From Pseudoponticoccus marisrubri (GTDB lineage: Bacteria; Pseudomonadota; Alphaproteobacteria; Rhodobacterales; Rhodobacteraceae), in contig NZ_LPXO01000001.1 of the NCBI RefSeq assembly GCF_001482405.1, positions 248,001-312,000 on the forward strand: a stretch of 64,000 bases of DNA, written 5' to 3'. Shown one piece after another: positions 43,752 through 53,605 of this stretch. The notes under the pieces were generated by a model. It saw only the letters and a program-made list of their open reading frames with translations. It was not told the DNA's origin and did no database searches. A program made the translations under genes and the position numbers. The first letter of the stretch is position 1; every line of letters begins with the position of its first letter.

Positions 43752-44143
43752 CGCGACCAGAAGACCATCAGCGGGTCGACCCAGCTTTCATGGACCAGGA
43801 AATAGCCGACCCCGGTATGCAGCACGCAGACCGCGGGCACGCTGTCCAGCTCGGTGCAGGCGCTGACCCGGGACTGGTCCAGGGCGACCCCGTCCGCGCA
43901 ACCCTCGCCCGCGGCAAAGGCCTGTGCGGCGGCCAGCGCGAGGTCGAGATCCCGCGGCTCGCCGTCTATGTCATCGGGAAACACGATCCCGGTGGCGAGG
44001 TCGCGGCTGTCGTCCTGCGACAGGGCGGCGCGGCAGGTCTCGACCGGATCAGAGCTGTCCTCGGACTGGGCGGCAGCCGAAAGCGGCAGGGCCAGAAGGC
44101 CGCAAGCCAGAAGCGCGCGGGGCGCGAAACGGTGGATGATCAT
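43742..44143 (-). CDS. Exported protein of unknown function
   Basis: A 133-residue protein with a signal peptide (LLACGLLALPLSAAAQ, cleavage near residue 26). The mature part has four cysteines (ETCRAAL, EGCADG, SACTEL, AVCVLHTGVGYFLV), enough for two disulfides, suggesting a small periplasmic protein. It lies between cobC (convergent, 10-nt overlap) and cobQ (same strand). No family recognised and no link to cobalamin can be shown beyond position. Confidence 0.78.
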   Translation of the reverse strand: MIIHRFAPRALLACGLLALPLSAAAQSEDSSDPVETCRAALSQDDSRDLATGIVFPDDIDGEPRDLDLALAAAQAFAAGEGCADGVALDQSRVSACTELDSVPAVCVLHTGVGYFLVHESWVDPLMVFWSRYD

Positions 44144-44208
44144 GAACGGAACTCCTGCGAATGCAGCGTCAGCCTAGCAGCCCCCCGCAACAGGTCAATG
44201 ACGCGCCG

Positions 44209-45657
44209 TCACCCGGCCAGCGCCAGCAGGCCCGCCACGTCCAGATGTCTTTCGAGATGGTCGGCCAGCGCGTCCAGCGTGGCCTCGACCGTGGCATCAT
44301 AGGCCAGCGCGTCGCCCGTCGCACCCAGCCCGGCCAGCCATGCCGCGCGGAAGGCATCCTCGGCGAACATGCCGTGCAGGTAGCTGCCCGCGACGCGCCC
44401 GTCGGCCGAGACCGCGCCCTCGGGCTGGCCCGCGACACGGGCAAAGGGGCGCGCCCGGTCCGGCCCGTCCGAGCGGCCGATATGGATCTCGTAACCCGTG
44501 AAGGGCAGATCCAGCGTTGCGTGCTGCGCAGCGACGCGGCGCAGGCTCTTGTCGCCGCCCATGACCGTGTCGACCTGCAGCAGGCCAAGGCCCGGCGTCT
44601 CGCCCGGCGGGCCCTCGATCCCCTCGGGATCGGCGACCACGCGGCCCAGCATCTGGTAGCCGCCGCAGATGCCCAGCACGCGCCCGCCGCGCCGGTGATG
44701 GGCGCGGATGTCCACGTCCCAACCCTGCGCGTGCAGGAAATCGAGATCGCCGCGCGTGGATTTCGAGCCCGGCAGGATCACCAGGTCGGCATCCGCCGGC
44801 AGCGCCTGGCCCGGGCCCAGCATGGTCAGCCGCACCCCGGGGCTTTGCGCCAGCGGGTCGAGATCGTCGAAATTGGCGATTCGCGACAGGCGCAGGCAGA
44901 CCACGTGCAGCCCCTCGGCGCGCGACGGCGTGGCGATGTCCAGCGCATCCTCGGCCGGCAGCTTCCACGCCTCGGCGAACCAGGGCGCCACGCCGTAGCC
45001 GCGCCAGCCGGTGCGCGCCGCGATCAGCGCATAGCCCTCGTCGAAAAGCGACGGGTCGCCGCGGAACTTGTTGATGACAAAGCCCTGCACAAGCGCGGCA
45101 TCGGCCGGGTCCATCACCGCCTGCGTGCCGACCAGCTGCGCGATCACCCCGCCCCGGTCGATATCGCCGCAAAGCACCACGGGCACCTCGGCCGCCTGCG
45201 CGAAGCCCATATTGGCGATGTCGCCCGCGCGCAGGTTGACCTCGGCCGGGCTGCCCGCGCCCTCGACCAGCACGATGTCATGCGCCGCGCCCAGCCGGTG
45301 AAAGCTGTCGAGCACCGGCGCCATCAGCTGCGGCTTGAGCCGGGCATAGTCGCGCGCCCGCGCGGTGGTCAGCCGGCGCCCCTGCACCACCACCTGCGCG
45401 CCGGTCTCGGATTCGGGCTTGAGCAGCACCGGGTTCATGTCGACCACCGGCTCCAGCCCGCAGGCACGCGCCTGCAATGCCTGCGCACGGCCGATCTCGC
45501 CCCCGTCTGCGGTGACGGCGGCATTGTTGGACATGTTCTGCGGCTTGAAGGGCGCCACCGACAGGCCGCGGCGCCGCGCGGCGCGGCAGAGCCCCGCCAC
45601 CAGCATCGACTTGCCGACGTTCGAGCCCGTCCCCTGGATCATCAGCGCGCGTGTCAT
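44209..45657 (-). CDS. cobQ: Cobyric acid synthase
   Basis: A 482-residue ATP- and glutamine-dependent amidase that amidates carboxylates b, d, e and g of adenosylcobyrinic acid a,c-diamide. The N-terminal P-loop-like DTBS domain has [19 protein letters not shown] and [14 protein letters not shown]. The C-terminal triad glutamine amidotransferase has [11 protein letters not shown] and the nucleophile Cys in [10 protein letters not shown], ending with SYLHGMF. Start MTRALMIQG at 45657 is chosen by family N terminus; the frame is open 16 codons further. Confidence 0.96.
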   Translation of the reverse strand: MTRALMIQGTGSNVGKSMLVAGLCRAARRRGLSVAPFKPQNMSNNAAVTADGGEIGRAQALQARACGLEPVVDMNPVLLKPESETGAQVVVQGRRLTTARARDYARLKPQLMAPVLDSFHRLGAAHDIVLVEGAGSPAEVNLRAGDIANMGFAQAAEVPVVLCGDIDRGGVIAQLVGTQAVMDPADAALVQGFVINKFRGDPSLFDEGYALIAARTGWRGYGVAPWFAEAWKLPAEDALDIATPSRAEGLHVVCLRLSRIANFDDLDPLAQSPGVRLTMLGPGQALPADADLVILPGSKSTRGDLDFLHAQGWDVDIRAHHRRGGRVLGICGGYQMLGRVVADPEGIEGPPGETPGLGLLQVDTVMGGDKSLRRVAAQHATLDLPFTGYEIHIGRSDGPDRARPFARVAGQPEGAVSADGRVAGSYLHGMFAEDAFRAAWLAGLGATGDALAYDATVEATLDALADHLERHLDVAGLLALAG

Positions 45658-45759
45658 GCCCGGTCCTGTCCCCTCAAGCCGCGATTGGTCCGCCCCGCCA
45701 GACACCTAGCGGCAAACCGGTGCGGGCGGTAGCCCTGCCCCGTCGCTGCGCGCCAAGGG

Positions 45760-46368
45760 TCAGTCCAGGCCCAGCCGCACAGGCAGCGCGTCGCGGCTGT
45801 CATCGGTGAAGTGGAACCCCTGCCAGCCGCGCGCCCGCGCCGCGGCGATATTGGCGGCAAGGTCGTCGACCAGCAGGATGCGCGAGGGGGCCAGCCCGGA
45901 CCAGCGCTCGATCTGCGCGAAGAAGCCGGGATCGGGCTTGGCCGCCCCCATCCGCCCCGAGGAGAAGACCCGCTCCACTATGGCGGCATAGCCCATCTCC
46001 TCCTCGATATAGCGGCAACGGTGATGCTCGTTATTGGTGCCGATCACGTGGCGCGCGGGATGCGCCGCGATCAGCCTTTGCAGCTCGGGATCGGGATGGG
46101 CGTCCTTCTCGAACCAGTAGGCGAGGAATTCCGCGCCGGTCAGCGCGTGCCCGTTGCGCCCCAGCCAGTCCGAAACATGGGCCAGCAGGTCGCGCCGCCC
46201 GCGCAGGATGTCGTGGAAGTCGCGCGAACTGAACATGTCGCCGCGGAACACCGCCGGGTCGATGCCCAGATCGGCCTTCATGGTCTCGGACCAGAAGGTC
46301 CGGCCATTGCGCATGTTGGCGTTCAGCACGCCGTCGAAATCCCAGACGATCAGATCAGGCTGGGTCAT
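45760..46368 (-). CDS. HAD-superfamily hydrolase
   Basis: A 202-residue phosphatase-like enzyme with all HAD motifs: nucleophile WDFDGVLN (Asp10/Asp12), motif II GTNNE, motif III Lys in GAAKPDPGFF and motif IV LLVDDLAANI. Cap of the small helical type. It overlaps the phosphoesterase gene by 4 nt and lies in the cobO-cobQ arm. A cobalamin-pathway phosphatase is possible (for example on nucleotide-loop intermediates), but this is inference from position. Confidence 0.88.
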   Translation of the reverse strand: MTQPDLIVWDFDGVLNANMRNGRTFWSETMKADLGIDPAVFRGDMFSSRDFHDILRGRRDLLAHVSDWLGRNGHALTGAEFLAYWFEKDAHPDPELQRLIAAHPARHVIGTNNEHHRCRYIEEEMGYAAIVERVFSSGRMGAAKPDPGFFAQIERWSGLAPSRILLVDDLAANIAAARARGWQGFHFTDDSRDALPVRLGLD

Positions 46369-47162
46369 GCGATCTCCACCACCACCAGCTCGGGCGGGCA
46401 GCGCCAGCGCAGCGGCGGGCCGGACATCCCCAACCCGCCCGAGACGATCATCTGCCGCGCCCCGTCCCGGTAATGACCCCGCGCATAGCGCGTGCCGAAG
46501 CGCGAGGGCACGATCAGCGGCCGGTCGAAGGGCCGGATCTGCCCGCCATGCGTGTGGCCGCAGACCGTCAGCGTGACGTGGTCGGGCAGCTCGGGGAAGA
46601 TGTCGGGCTCATGGGCCATGAGCAGGGTGAAGCGCCCCGCCGGCATCTGCGGCAGAAGCGCCGGCAGGTCGTCCATGCCCCCGGCCCGGCGGCGAAAGAA
46701 GGTCTTGAAGGCCTGCTGGGATTCGAGCCCGGCCAGCGTGATCGGCCCCTGCCCGGTCTCCAGCACCGTTGCGGCGTTGCTCAGCATGTGCAGCCCGGCC
46801 TCGGCAAAGGCGTGGTGCCAGGCCGTGGGGCGGCGCGCGTCCCGCGCCGCAGGATCGTCGCGCCAGTCATGGTTGCCGAAGATGCCAAAGACCCCAATAG
46901 GAGCCGTGAGCCCCGCCAGCACCCCGGCCACCGAGGCCGGCGGCAGCGGGCGCGCGCCCCAGACATGGCCCACGTAATCGCCCAGCATCAGGATCAGATC
47001 GCAGCCCAGCGCGTTGGTCCGGTCGACCAGCGCCGCCAGCCGGTCCAGCCCCATGAACGGCGTGCAGGCATGGGGATCTGCAAAGAGCGCAACCCGCAGC
47101 CGCGGCGCGGCAGGCCCGGGCGGGGCCGCGACCCGGTAGCTCGTGACCTGCGCCGGGCCCAT
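46365..47162 (-). CDS. Metallophosphoesterase (YkuE/LpxH-like calcineurin fold)
   Basis: A 265-residue enzyme with the complete two-metal site: FADPHAC, LMLGDYVGHVWG, FGIFGNHDWRDD, LLMAHEPDIF and VCGHTHGGQIRPF, ending VSGGLGMSGPPLRWRCPPELVVVEI, the usual C terminus of membrane-associated YkuE-type phosphoesterases. No signal peptide or membrane helix is present. It is coupled to the HAD gene (4-nt overlap) and follows the Lin0512 pair by 3 nt. Substrate unknown. Confidence 0.88.
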   Translation of the reverse strand: MGPAQVTSYRVAAPPGPAAPRLRVALFADPHACTPFMGLDRLAALVDRTNALGCDLILMLGDYVGHVWGARPLPPASVAGVLAGLTAPIGVFGIFGNHDWRDDPAARDARRPTAWHHAFAEAGLHMLSNAATVLETGQGPITLAGLESQQAFKTFFRRRAGGMDDLPALLPQMPAGRFTLLMAHEPDIFPELPDHVTLTVCGHTHGGQIRPFDRPLIVPSRFGTRYARGHYRDGARQMIVSGGLGMSGPPLRWRCPPELVVVEIA

Positions 47163-47165
47163 GGC

Positions 47166-47504
47166 TCAGCCCTGCGGCGGCAGGAAGGCCTCGATCGCGG
47201 CCTGCGCGATCACCGTGACCTCGCCGGTGTCCGGATTGGTGATGTCCAGCCCGCCCGGCACCGCCGTCACCTCGGCCCGGCCGCGCGGCAGGCGTGTGGC
47301 CAGCGCGGCGCAATCCACCGCCTCGGGCGCCTGCACGCCGACCTTCACCCGGACCTGCATCTGGTCGTGGTCGATCCCCAGCGCCCCGAAGAGCGGGAGC
47401 GAGCTGTGCCGCAGCGCGTCCTCGATCGCGCGCCCGGCGGCCTTGGTGTAATCCTGCCCGTGCAGGTCGGTGCCCATGCCCATCTCGATGATGAAACGCT
47501 GCAT
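47166..47504 (-). CDS. Lin0512 family protein, paralogue A
   Basis: A 112-residue protein (MQRFIIEMGMGTDLHGQDYTKAAGRAIEDALRHSSLPLFGALGI ... VKVGVQAPEAVDCAALATRLPRGRAEVTAVPGGLDI). Same family and about the same length as the gene immediately upstream. ATG 47504 overlaps that gene's TGA by one base (TGATG). Function not established; location between cobO and other cobalamin-linked genes suggests a role in or near that pathway. Confidence 0.82.
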   Translation of the reverse strand: MQRFIIEMGMGTDLHGQDYTKAAGRAIEDALRHSSLPLFGALGIDHDQMQVRVKVGVQAPEAVDCAALATRLPRGRAEVTAVPGGLDITNPDTGEVTVIAQAAIEAFLPPQG

Positions 47505-47845
47505 CACACGCCCTCCAGCGCGACCGAGATCGCCACGTTCGCCATCACCGTCGGCGGCCCGTCGCCCTCGGGGCGCGGCACGTCCAGCCCGCCGCGCGTG
47601 ACGTTCACCGTCACCTGGCCATACGGGAAGACCGCCGCCACGCGGTCGATATCGACCCGCTCGGGCGCCTGCACGCCCACATCCACGGTGATGCGCATGT
47701 CGGTCTTGTCCTTGCCGAAGAGCTCGGCCAAGTTGATCGAGTTGTGCCAGAGCGCATTCTCCACCGCCCGGCAGGCGGCCTGGGTATAGTCCTGCCGGCG
47801 CAGCGAGCTGCCCATGCCGAACTCGGTCAGAAGGCGGCGGGGCAT
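47504..47845 (-). CDS. Lin0512 family protein, paralogue B
   Basis: A 113-residue paralogue (MPRRLLTEFGMGSSLRRQDYTQAACRAVENALWHNSINLAELFG ... VDVGVQAPERVDIDRVAAVFPYGQVTVNVTRGGLDVP). The shared core E(F/M)GMG..L..QDYT.AA.RA.E.AL.H.S and VGVQAPE.VD is obvious against paralogue A. ATG 47845 overlaps the cobO TGA by one base, so cobO-B-A are translationally chained. The two may form a hetero-oligomer. Confidence 0.82.
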   Translation of the reverse strand: MPRRLLTEFGMGSSLRRQDYTQAACRAVENALWHNSINLAELFGKDKTDMRITVDVGVQAPERVDIDRVAAVFPYGQVTVNVTRGGLDVPRPEGDGPPTVMANVAISVALEGV

Positions 47846-48465
47846 CAGAACTCCACCCCTTTCTGCGCCTTCACCCCGTCGCGGAACGGGTGCTTGACGA
47901 GGCTCATCTCGGTCACCAGGTCGGCCGCCTCGATCAGCTCGGGCTTGGCATTGCGGCCGGTCAGGCAGACATGGGTCATGCGCGGCTTTTCGTGCAGCAG
48001 GAAATCGACCACCTCGTCGATATCCAGATAATCGTAGCGCAGCGCGATGTTGATCTCGTCCAGCAGCACAAACTGCACCTCGGGGTCGAGGATCTGCTCG
48101 CGGGCGATCTTCCAGCCGTTCTGCGCCGCGGCGATGTCGCGTTCGCGGTCCTGCACCTCCCAGGTGAAGCCCTCGCCCGAGATGAAGAAGCGGCATTCCT
48201 CGGCAAAGCGGTTGCGCAGGATCTCTGCCTCGCCGGTGACCCAGGTGCCCTTGATGAACTGCACCACGGCGCAGGGCATGCCATGCGCGATGCAGCGCAG
48301 GATCATCCCGAATCCCGACGAGGACTTGCCCTTGCCCGGGCCGGTATGGACCATGATCAGGCCCTTCTCCTCGGTCTTGCCCTCCATCATCCGGTCGCGC
48401 GCGGCCTTGATCTTCTTCATCTTGGCGGCATGGCGGGCGTTCGCGTCGGTGGACTCGTCGCTCAT
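47845..48465 (-). CDS. cobO: Cob(I)yrinic acid a,c-diamide adenosyltransferase
   Basis: A 206-residue enzyme (CobA/BtuR fold) that transfers the 5'-deoxyadenosyl group from ATP to Co(I). The P-loop MVHTGPGKGKSSSGFGMILR, VQFIKGTW, LLDEINIALRYDYLD and VCLTGRNAKPELIEAADLVTEM are family signatures. AAGGAG nine nt before ATG 48465 fixes the start and excludes the long upstream open frame, which overlaps the riboswitch. First gene of the minus-strand arm. Confidence 0.96.
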   Translation of the reverse strand: MSDESTDANARHAAKMKKIKAARDRMMEGKTEEKGLIMVHTGPGKGKSSSGFGMILRCIAHGMPCAVVQFIKGTWVTGEAEILRNRFAEECRFFISGEGFTWEVQDRERDIAAAQNGWKIAREQILDPEVQFVLLDEINIALRYDYLDIDEVVDFLLHEKPRMTHVCLTGRNAKPELIEAADLVTEMSLVKHPFRDGVKAQKGVEF

Positions 48466-48500
48466 GGCGTGCTGCTCCTTGACATCGCAGGGGATCGTGG

Positions 48501-48702
48501 CGCATCTGGCATCCAGCTGGTGCCTGTGTAAACAGGTGAAAAGGGAATGTGCAGCCGGGTCCGCCCGGCCAGGCACAGCCGCCCCCGCGACCGTGACCGG
48601 AAAGGTCGTCCACCGCCACTGGCCCATGCGCCGGGAAGGCCGGACGCCCGCGGGCCCCAGACCGGGGCCGGGATCCGCAAGCCGGGAGACCTGCCAGCGC
48701 AT
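48501..48702 (+). promoter_or_regulatory. Cobalamin riboswitch
   Basis: An adenosylcobalamin aptamer. It shows GGTGCCTGTG..GGTGAAAAGGGAA (48519-48547), GCCCCCGCGACCGTGA (48581-48596), GCCACTGG (48615) with GGGAAGGC (48633), and the B12 box AGCCGGGAGACCTGCCAG (48680-48697). The closing stem pairs CTGGCA (48506-48511) with TGCCAG (48692-48697). It lies 98 bp before the DUF1636 gene and would repress the whole plus-strand cob operon when cobalamin is abundant. A GCCGGTG/CACCGGC hairpin at 48726-48755 may belong to the expression platform. No such element faces cobO. Confidence 0.95.
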
Positions 48703-48799
48703 GTTGTTGAGACCGGACGGGGTGTGCCGGTGTCGGACAGGCCATTGCCACCGGCCCGCCCGTCGCCCCTGCCCCGTTCCAGAAGGATGGACCCGCGCG

Positions 48800-49198
48800 A
48801 TGGACCCCGCCCCGACCGAACTGCTCGTCTGCGTCAAGTGCCGGCGCGGCCGCGAGATCCCGCAGGACGAGCGCCGCCCGGGCCAGCGGCTCTACGATAG
48901 CCTGACCCGGCAGGCGCCGCCCGAGGGCGTGACCGTCACCCCGGTCGAATGCCTGCAGAACTGCGATCACGGCTGCACCGTGGCGCTGCGCGGCGGCGAC
49001 CGCTGGACCTACGTGTTCGGCAATGTCGACGAGGTGTCGCATCCGGACATGCTTCTGGACGGCGCGGCGCTCTATCACGCGACGGGCGACGGGCTGATCC
49101 CGTGGCGCGCCCGGCCCGAACATTTCAAGCGCAACTGCGTGGCGCGCATCCCGCCTGTGACCCCAGCCCCATCCCTGACCCCCGAGGCCAAGACATGA
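48800..49198 (+). CDS. DUF1636 family Cys-rich metal-binding protein
   Basis: A 132-residue protein with paired cysteines CVKCRRG (residues 11-14) and CLQNCDHGCTVAL (about 51-59), the pattern of DUF1636 proteins, which resemble thioredoxin-like [2Fe-2S] ferredoxins. First gene behind the cobalamin riboswitch and coupled to cobW by ATGA. It probably helps metal (cobalt) handling or electron supply in cobalamin synthesis; this is inferred from regulation and neighbours. Confidence 0.87.
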   Translation: MDPAPTELLVCVKCRRGREIPQDERRPGQRLYDSLTRQAPPEGVTVTPVECLQNCDHGCTVALRGGDRWTYVFGNVDEVSHPDMLLDGAALYHATGDGLIPWRARPEHFKRNCVARIPPVTPAPSLTPEAKT

Positions 49199-50250
49199 CC
49201 GATCTCGCCAAGCTCCCCGTCACCGTGATCACCGGCTTTCTCGGCTCGGGCAAGACGACGCTGATCACCCAGCTGATGCAGAACCCCGGCGGCCGGCGGC
49301 TGGCCGTGGTGGTCAACGAGTTCGGCGATGTCGGCGTCGATGGCGAGATCCTGAAGGGCTGCGCCATCCCCGACTGCCCGGCCGAGAACATCATGGAGCT
49401 GGCCAATGGCTGCATCTGCTGCACCGTGGCCGATGATTTCATCCCCACGATCGAGGCGCTGATGGCGCTGGAGCCGCGCCCCGATCACATCCTGATCGAG
49501 ACCTCGGGCCTGGCCCTGCCCAAGCCGCTGCTCAAGGCCTTCGACTGGCCCGACATCCGCTCCAAGATCACCGTGGACGGGGTGATCGCGCTGGCCGATG
49601 CCGAGGCGGTGGCCGCGGGCCGGTTTGCCCCGGATGTGGCAAAGGTGGATGCGCAGCGGCTGGCCGACGACTCGCTCGACCACGAGACGCCGCTGTCCGA
49701 GGTGTTCGAGGACCAGATCTCCTGCGCCGATATCGTGCTGCTGACCAAGCCCGACCTTGCCGGGCCCGAGGGCGTGGCCCGCGCGCGCGAGATCGTGCTG
49801 GCCGAAGCGCCCCGCGCCCTGCCCGTGGTCGAGGTGGCCGAGGGCGCGGTGGATCCGCGCGTCATCCTCGGGCTCGAGGCCGCGGCCGAGGATGACATGG
49901 CCGCCCGGCCCAGCCACCATGACGACCACGACGATCACGAACATGACGATTTCGACTCGATCGTGGTCGAGATCCCCGAGCAGGCGGCGCCGGACGAACT
50001 GGTGGCCGCGATCGAGGCGCTGGCCCGCGATCACGACATCCTGCGGGTCAAGGGCCATGCCGCCGTCACCGGCAAGCCGATGCGCCTGCTGGTGCAGGCC
50101 GTGGGCGCGCGAGTGCGCCACCAGTATGACCGGCCCTGGGGCCCGGACGAGGCCCGGCAGGGCCGGCTGGTGGTCATCGCCGAGCATGACCGGATCGACC
50201 GCGCCGTGATCGAGGCCGCGCTGTTCGGCCACGCGCAGGCCGCCGAGTAA
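49195..50250 (+). CDS. cobW: CobW G3E GTPase, cobalt chaperone
   Basis: A 351-residue G3E GTPase that supplies Co(II) for corrin metallation. P-loop GFLGSGKTT, the metal-binding CxCC motif in ELANGCICCTV, the Walker B region ILIETSGLA, and a guanine-specificity segment LLTKPDL are all visible. A His/Asp-rich linker (HHDDHDDHEHDD, about residues 241-252) is typical of CobW and binds metal. A CobW C-terminal domain follows. It precedes cobN, the metal-inserting subunit. Confidence 0.95.
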   Translation: MTDLAKLPVTVITGFLGSGKTTLITQLMQNPGGRRLAVVVNEFGDVGVDGEILKGCAIPDCPAENIMELANGCICCTVADDFIPTIEALMALEPRPDHILIETSGLALPKPLLKAFDWPDIRSKITVDGVIALADAEAVAAGRFAPDVAKVDAQRLADDSLDHETPLSEVFEDQISCADIVLLTKPDLAGPEGVARAREIVLAEAPRALPVVEVAEGAVDPRVILGLEAAAEDDMAARPSHHDDHDDHEHDDFDSIVVEIPEQAAPDELVAAIEALARDHDILRVKGHAAVTGKPMRLLVQAVGARVRHQYDRPWGPDEARQGRLVVIAEHDRIDRAVIEAALFGHAQAAE

Positions 50251-50293
50251 CGCGCCGGGCGGGTCTTGGGCCCGCCCCGCCTGGACCACGCCT

Positions 50294-53200
50294 ATGCATG
50301 TCATCTTCCGCGAAAGCCACGGGCTCGACGAGACCGACACCCCCACCGACCTGGGCCAGAGCCCGGCCGACCTGGTGGTGCTGTCCTTCTCGGACAGCGA
50401 TCTTGGCGCCTTCGCAGAAGGCTGGCATCGCGGCGGCGGGTCCGAGGGGCGGCTGCCGACGCTGCGGCTGGCCAACCTCGCCGCGCTGCGCCACCCGCTT
50501 TCGGTCGACACCTATGTCGAGCAGACGCTGGCCGGCGCCAAGGGAATCCTGATCCGGCTGATCGGCGGCGTGCCCTACTGGGCCTACGGGTTGCAGCAGG
50601 TCGCCGCGCTGGCGGCCGAACGCGGCATCGCGCTGGCCGTGCTGCCGGCCGACGGGCGCGAGGACCCGAGGCTCGACGCGGTCTCGACCCTGCCGGTCTC
50701 GACCCTGCGGCGGTTGGCACATCTTTGCGACACCGGCGGCGCGGTGGCCGCGCAGGCGGCGCTGGCGCAGCTGGCACTGGCCGCCGGGCTCTATGCCGGA
50801 CCGGTGCGCGGCGCCAAGACCCTGCCGCAGGTCGGCGCATGGACGCCCGAGACCGGCGTGACCTGCCCGGTCCTGACCGTAACCGCCCCGCCGCGCCCGC
50901 GCCTGCTGGTGGTGTTCTACCGCTCCTACCTGGTGGCTGCCGACCTCGCCCCGGTCGAGGCGCTGTTTGCCGCCTTCCGCACGCGCGGCTACGAGGTGCT
51001 GGGCCTCTTCGCCCCCTCGCTCAAGGCGCCCGAGGCGGCGCGCTGGCTGCGCCGTCAGGTGGCCGCGCTGGCCCCCGCCGGCATCGTCAACGCGACCGCC
51101 TTCAGCGGCGCGGGCGAGACCGGGGCCTCGCCGCTCGACGCCGCCGGCGTGCCAGTCTTCCAGGTGGCGCTGGCCACCTCGACCCGCGACGCCTGGGACG
51201 GGTCCGAGCGCGGCCTCTCGCCCGGTGACCTCGCCATGCATGTGGTTCTGCCCGAGGTCGACGGCCGGCTCTTCGCGGGCGTCGCCTCGTTCAAGGAGCC
51301 GGGCCAGCGCGATCCGCAGCTGCAATTTGCCCGCACCGCCCACCGGTCCGAGCCCGCGCGCATCGAGGCCATCGCCGACCGTGCGCATGGCTGGCTGCGG
51401 CTGGCCGCGAGGCCGCGGTCCGCGCGCCGCGTCGGGCTGCTGCTGTCGACCTATCCCGGCAAGGACTGGCAGGCCGGCCATGCGGTGGGGCTGGATGCAC
51501 CGGCATCGGCGCGCGCGATCCTGTCGGATCTCGCGGCGCAGGGCTATAACACCGCCCCCGAAGCGGGGCTGCTGGACCGGATGCAGCTGCGCGAGATCCG
51601 CTGGCCGGTCGCGGACTACCGTGCCGCGCTGGACCGGCTGCCGCAGGCATTGCGCGACGACCTGAAGACCGCCTGGGGCCCGCCCGAAGACGATGAAGAC
51701 GTGACCGACGGCGCCTTCCGCTTTGCCGCCGCATGGTCCGGCAAGGTGCTGGTCGGGCTGCAACCCGAACGCGGCACGCCCGCCGCGCGCGAGGACGAGT
51801 ATCACGACCTGTCCCGCGTCCCCCGTCACGGCTATGTCGCCTTCTACCTGTGGCTGCAGATGCAGCTGGACGCGCTGGTCCATATCGGCGCGCATGGCAC
51901 GCTGGAATGGCTGCCGGGCAAGTCGGTCGCCCTGTCGGATGGCTGCTGGCCCGAGGTGCTGACCGGCGCGCTGCCAGTGCTCTACCCGTTCATCGTGAAC
52001 GATCCCGGCGAGGCGGCGCAGGCCAAGCGGCGCATCGGCGCGCTGACACTGGGCCACGTGCCGCCGCCGATGCGCGCGTCGCGCACGCCCGACCGGCTGG
52101 TCCGGCTCGAGGCGCTGCTGGACGAGTTCTCCAATGCCGACGGGCTGGACCCGCGGCGCCGCGACCGGCTGCAGGGCGACATCCGCGCCGAGGCGCAGGC
52201 GCTGGGGGTCGAGGCGGATCTGGGGCTCGACGGGGCCGCCTGCCCGGCCGAGGCGATCACCCGGATCGACCGCTTCGTCTGCGACGTCAAGGAAAGCCAG
52301 TTCGGCGACGGGTTGCATGTCTGGGGCCGCGCCCCCGACCCGGCCGACGGCGCCGCGCATCCCGCTGCCCCCGACACCATCGCCGCGGCGGCCGCGGCCG
52401 AGCGCGCCGCGCTGATCGACGCGCTGGACGGGCGGCGCATCGCGCCGGGCCCCTCGGGCTCGCCTTGGCGCGGGCGAGCCGACGTGCTGCCCACCGGGCG
52501 CAACATCTTCACCACCGACCCGCGCTCCGTGCCCACCCGCGCTGCCTATGCGCAGGGCGGCCGGCTGGCCGAGGAGCTGGTGCGCCGCCACCTGCAGGAC
52601 GAGGGCGACTGGCCACGCGGTCTGGTGGTCGATCTCTGGGGCTCGGCCACCATGCGCACCGCGGGCGAGGAATTCGCCATGGCGCTGCAGCTGATCGGCG
52701 TGCGCCCGGTCTGGGACGCGGGATCCGAACGGGTCTCGGGCATCGAGGTGCTGCCCGTGGCCGAGCTGGCGCGGCCGCGGATCGACGTGACGCTGCGCGT
52801 CTCGGGCCTGTTCCGTGACGTCTTCCCCACGCTCTCGGCGCTTTTCGCGCAGGCGGTGCGGGCGCTGGCGGCGCGGGACGAGGCGCCGGACTGGAACCCC
52901 TATGTGGGCCGGGCCGACCTGTCGCGGGTCTACGGCCCCGCGCCGGGGCAATTCGGGCTGGGCATGGGCGCCGATCCCGAGACCTTCACTCCCGAGGCGC
53001 GCCGCCGCGCCGGCGAGGCCTGGCTGGCGGCCAGCGCCTGGGCGCTGGACGGCGATGCGGCGGCGCGCGACATGGACGGGCTGCAGGCCCGCGTGGCCGG
53101 GGCGGATGCCTTCGTGCACCCGCAGGACCTGCCCGAGACCGACCTGCTGCTGGCCGCCGATTACGCCACGCACGAGGCCGGATTTGCCGCCGCGCAGGCC

Positions 53201-53605
53201 GTGACCGGGGGGCAGGCCCGGACCTGGCATCTCGACAATACCGATCCAGCCCGCCCGCGCGCCCGCGCCCTGCCCGAGGAGATCGCCCGCGTCGTGCAGG
53301 CCCGCGCGGCCAATCCCGACTGGATCGCGGGGATGCGCCGGCACGGCTTCCGCGGCGCGGCCGAGATCGCCGCCACGCTGGACCACATGGCCGCCTTCGC
53401 GCAGCTGGCCGGCGCCGTGGCGCCGCATCTCTTCGATCTCTACCACGAGGCGACGCTGGGCGACCCCGAGACCGAGGCCTTCCTGCGCGACGCCAACCCC
53501 GAGGCGCATGCCGCCATGCGAGACCGCTTTCGCGCGCTGATGGCGGCGGGGCTGTGGCAGACGCGGCGCAACTCGATCGCCGCCGCGCTGGAGGCCCGCG
53601 CATGA
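50294..53605 (+). CDS. cobN: Cobaltochelatase subunit CobN
   Basis: A 1103-residue large subunit of the ATP-dependent aerobic cobaltochelatase (with CobS and CobT, not in this window) that inserts Co(II) into hydrogenobyrinic acid a,c-diamide. Family segments include [88 protein letters not shown] and [14 protein letters not shown]. Slightly shorter than the about 1250-residue Pseudomonas denitrificans type, without an internal break. ATGA overlap with cobG. Confidence 0.97.
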   Translation: MHVIFRESHGLDETDTPTDLGQSPADLVVLSFSDSDLGAFAEGWHRGGGSEGRLPTLRLANLAALRHPLSVDTYVEQTLAGAKGILIRLIGGVPYWAYGLQQVAALAAERGIALAVLPADGREDPRLDAVSTLPVSTLRRLAHLCDTGGAVAAQAALAQLALAAGLYAGPVRGAKTLPQVGAWTPETGVTCPVLTVTAPPRPRLLVVFYRSYLVAADLAPVEALFAAFRTRGYEVLGLFAPSLKAPEAARWLRRQVAALAPAGIVNATAFSGAGETGASPLDAAGVPVFQVALATSTRDAWDGSERGLSPGDLAMHVVLPEVDGRLFAGVASFKEPGQRDPQLQFARTAHRSEPARIEAIADRAHGWLRLAARPRSARRVGLLLSTYPGKDWQAGHAVGLDAPASARAILSDLAAQGYNTAPEAGLLDRMQLREIRWPVADYRAALDRLPQALRDDLKTAWGPPEDDEDVTDGAFRFAAAWSGKVLVGLQPERGTPAAREDEYHDLSRVPRHGYVAFYLWLQMQLDALVHIGAHGTLEWLPGKSVALSDGCWPEVLTGALPVLYPFIVNDPGEAAQAKRRIGALTLGHVPPPMRASRTPDRLVRLEALLDEFSNADGLDPRRRDRLQGDIRAEAQALGVEADLGLDGAACPAEAITRIDRFVCDVKESQFGDGLHVWGRAPDPADGAAHPAAPDTIAAAAAAERAALIDALDGRRIAPGPSGSPWRGRADVLPTGRNIFTTDPRSVPTRAAYAQGGRLAEELVRRHLQDEGDWPRGLVVDLWGSATMRTAGEEFAMALQLIGVRPVWDAGSERVSGIEVLPVAELARPRIDVTLRVSGLFRDVFPTLSALFAQAVRALAARDEAPDWNPYVGRADLSRVYGPAPGQFGLGMGADPETFTPEARRRAGEAWLAASAWALDGDAAARDMDGLQARVAGADAFVHPQDLPETDLLLAADYATHEAGFAAAQAVTGGQARTWHLDNTDPARPRARALPEEIARVVQARAANPDWIAGMRRHGFRGAAEIAATLDHMAAFAQLAGAVAPHLFDLYHEATLGDPETEAFLRDANPEAHAAMRDRFRALMAAGLWQTRRNSIAAALEARA

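Noticed and set aside
50174-53509. 1111-codon minus-strand open frame
   Set aside because: Antisense shadow of cobN; no recognisable motifs and biased composition.
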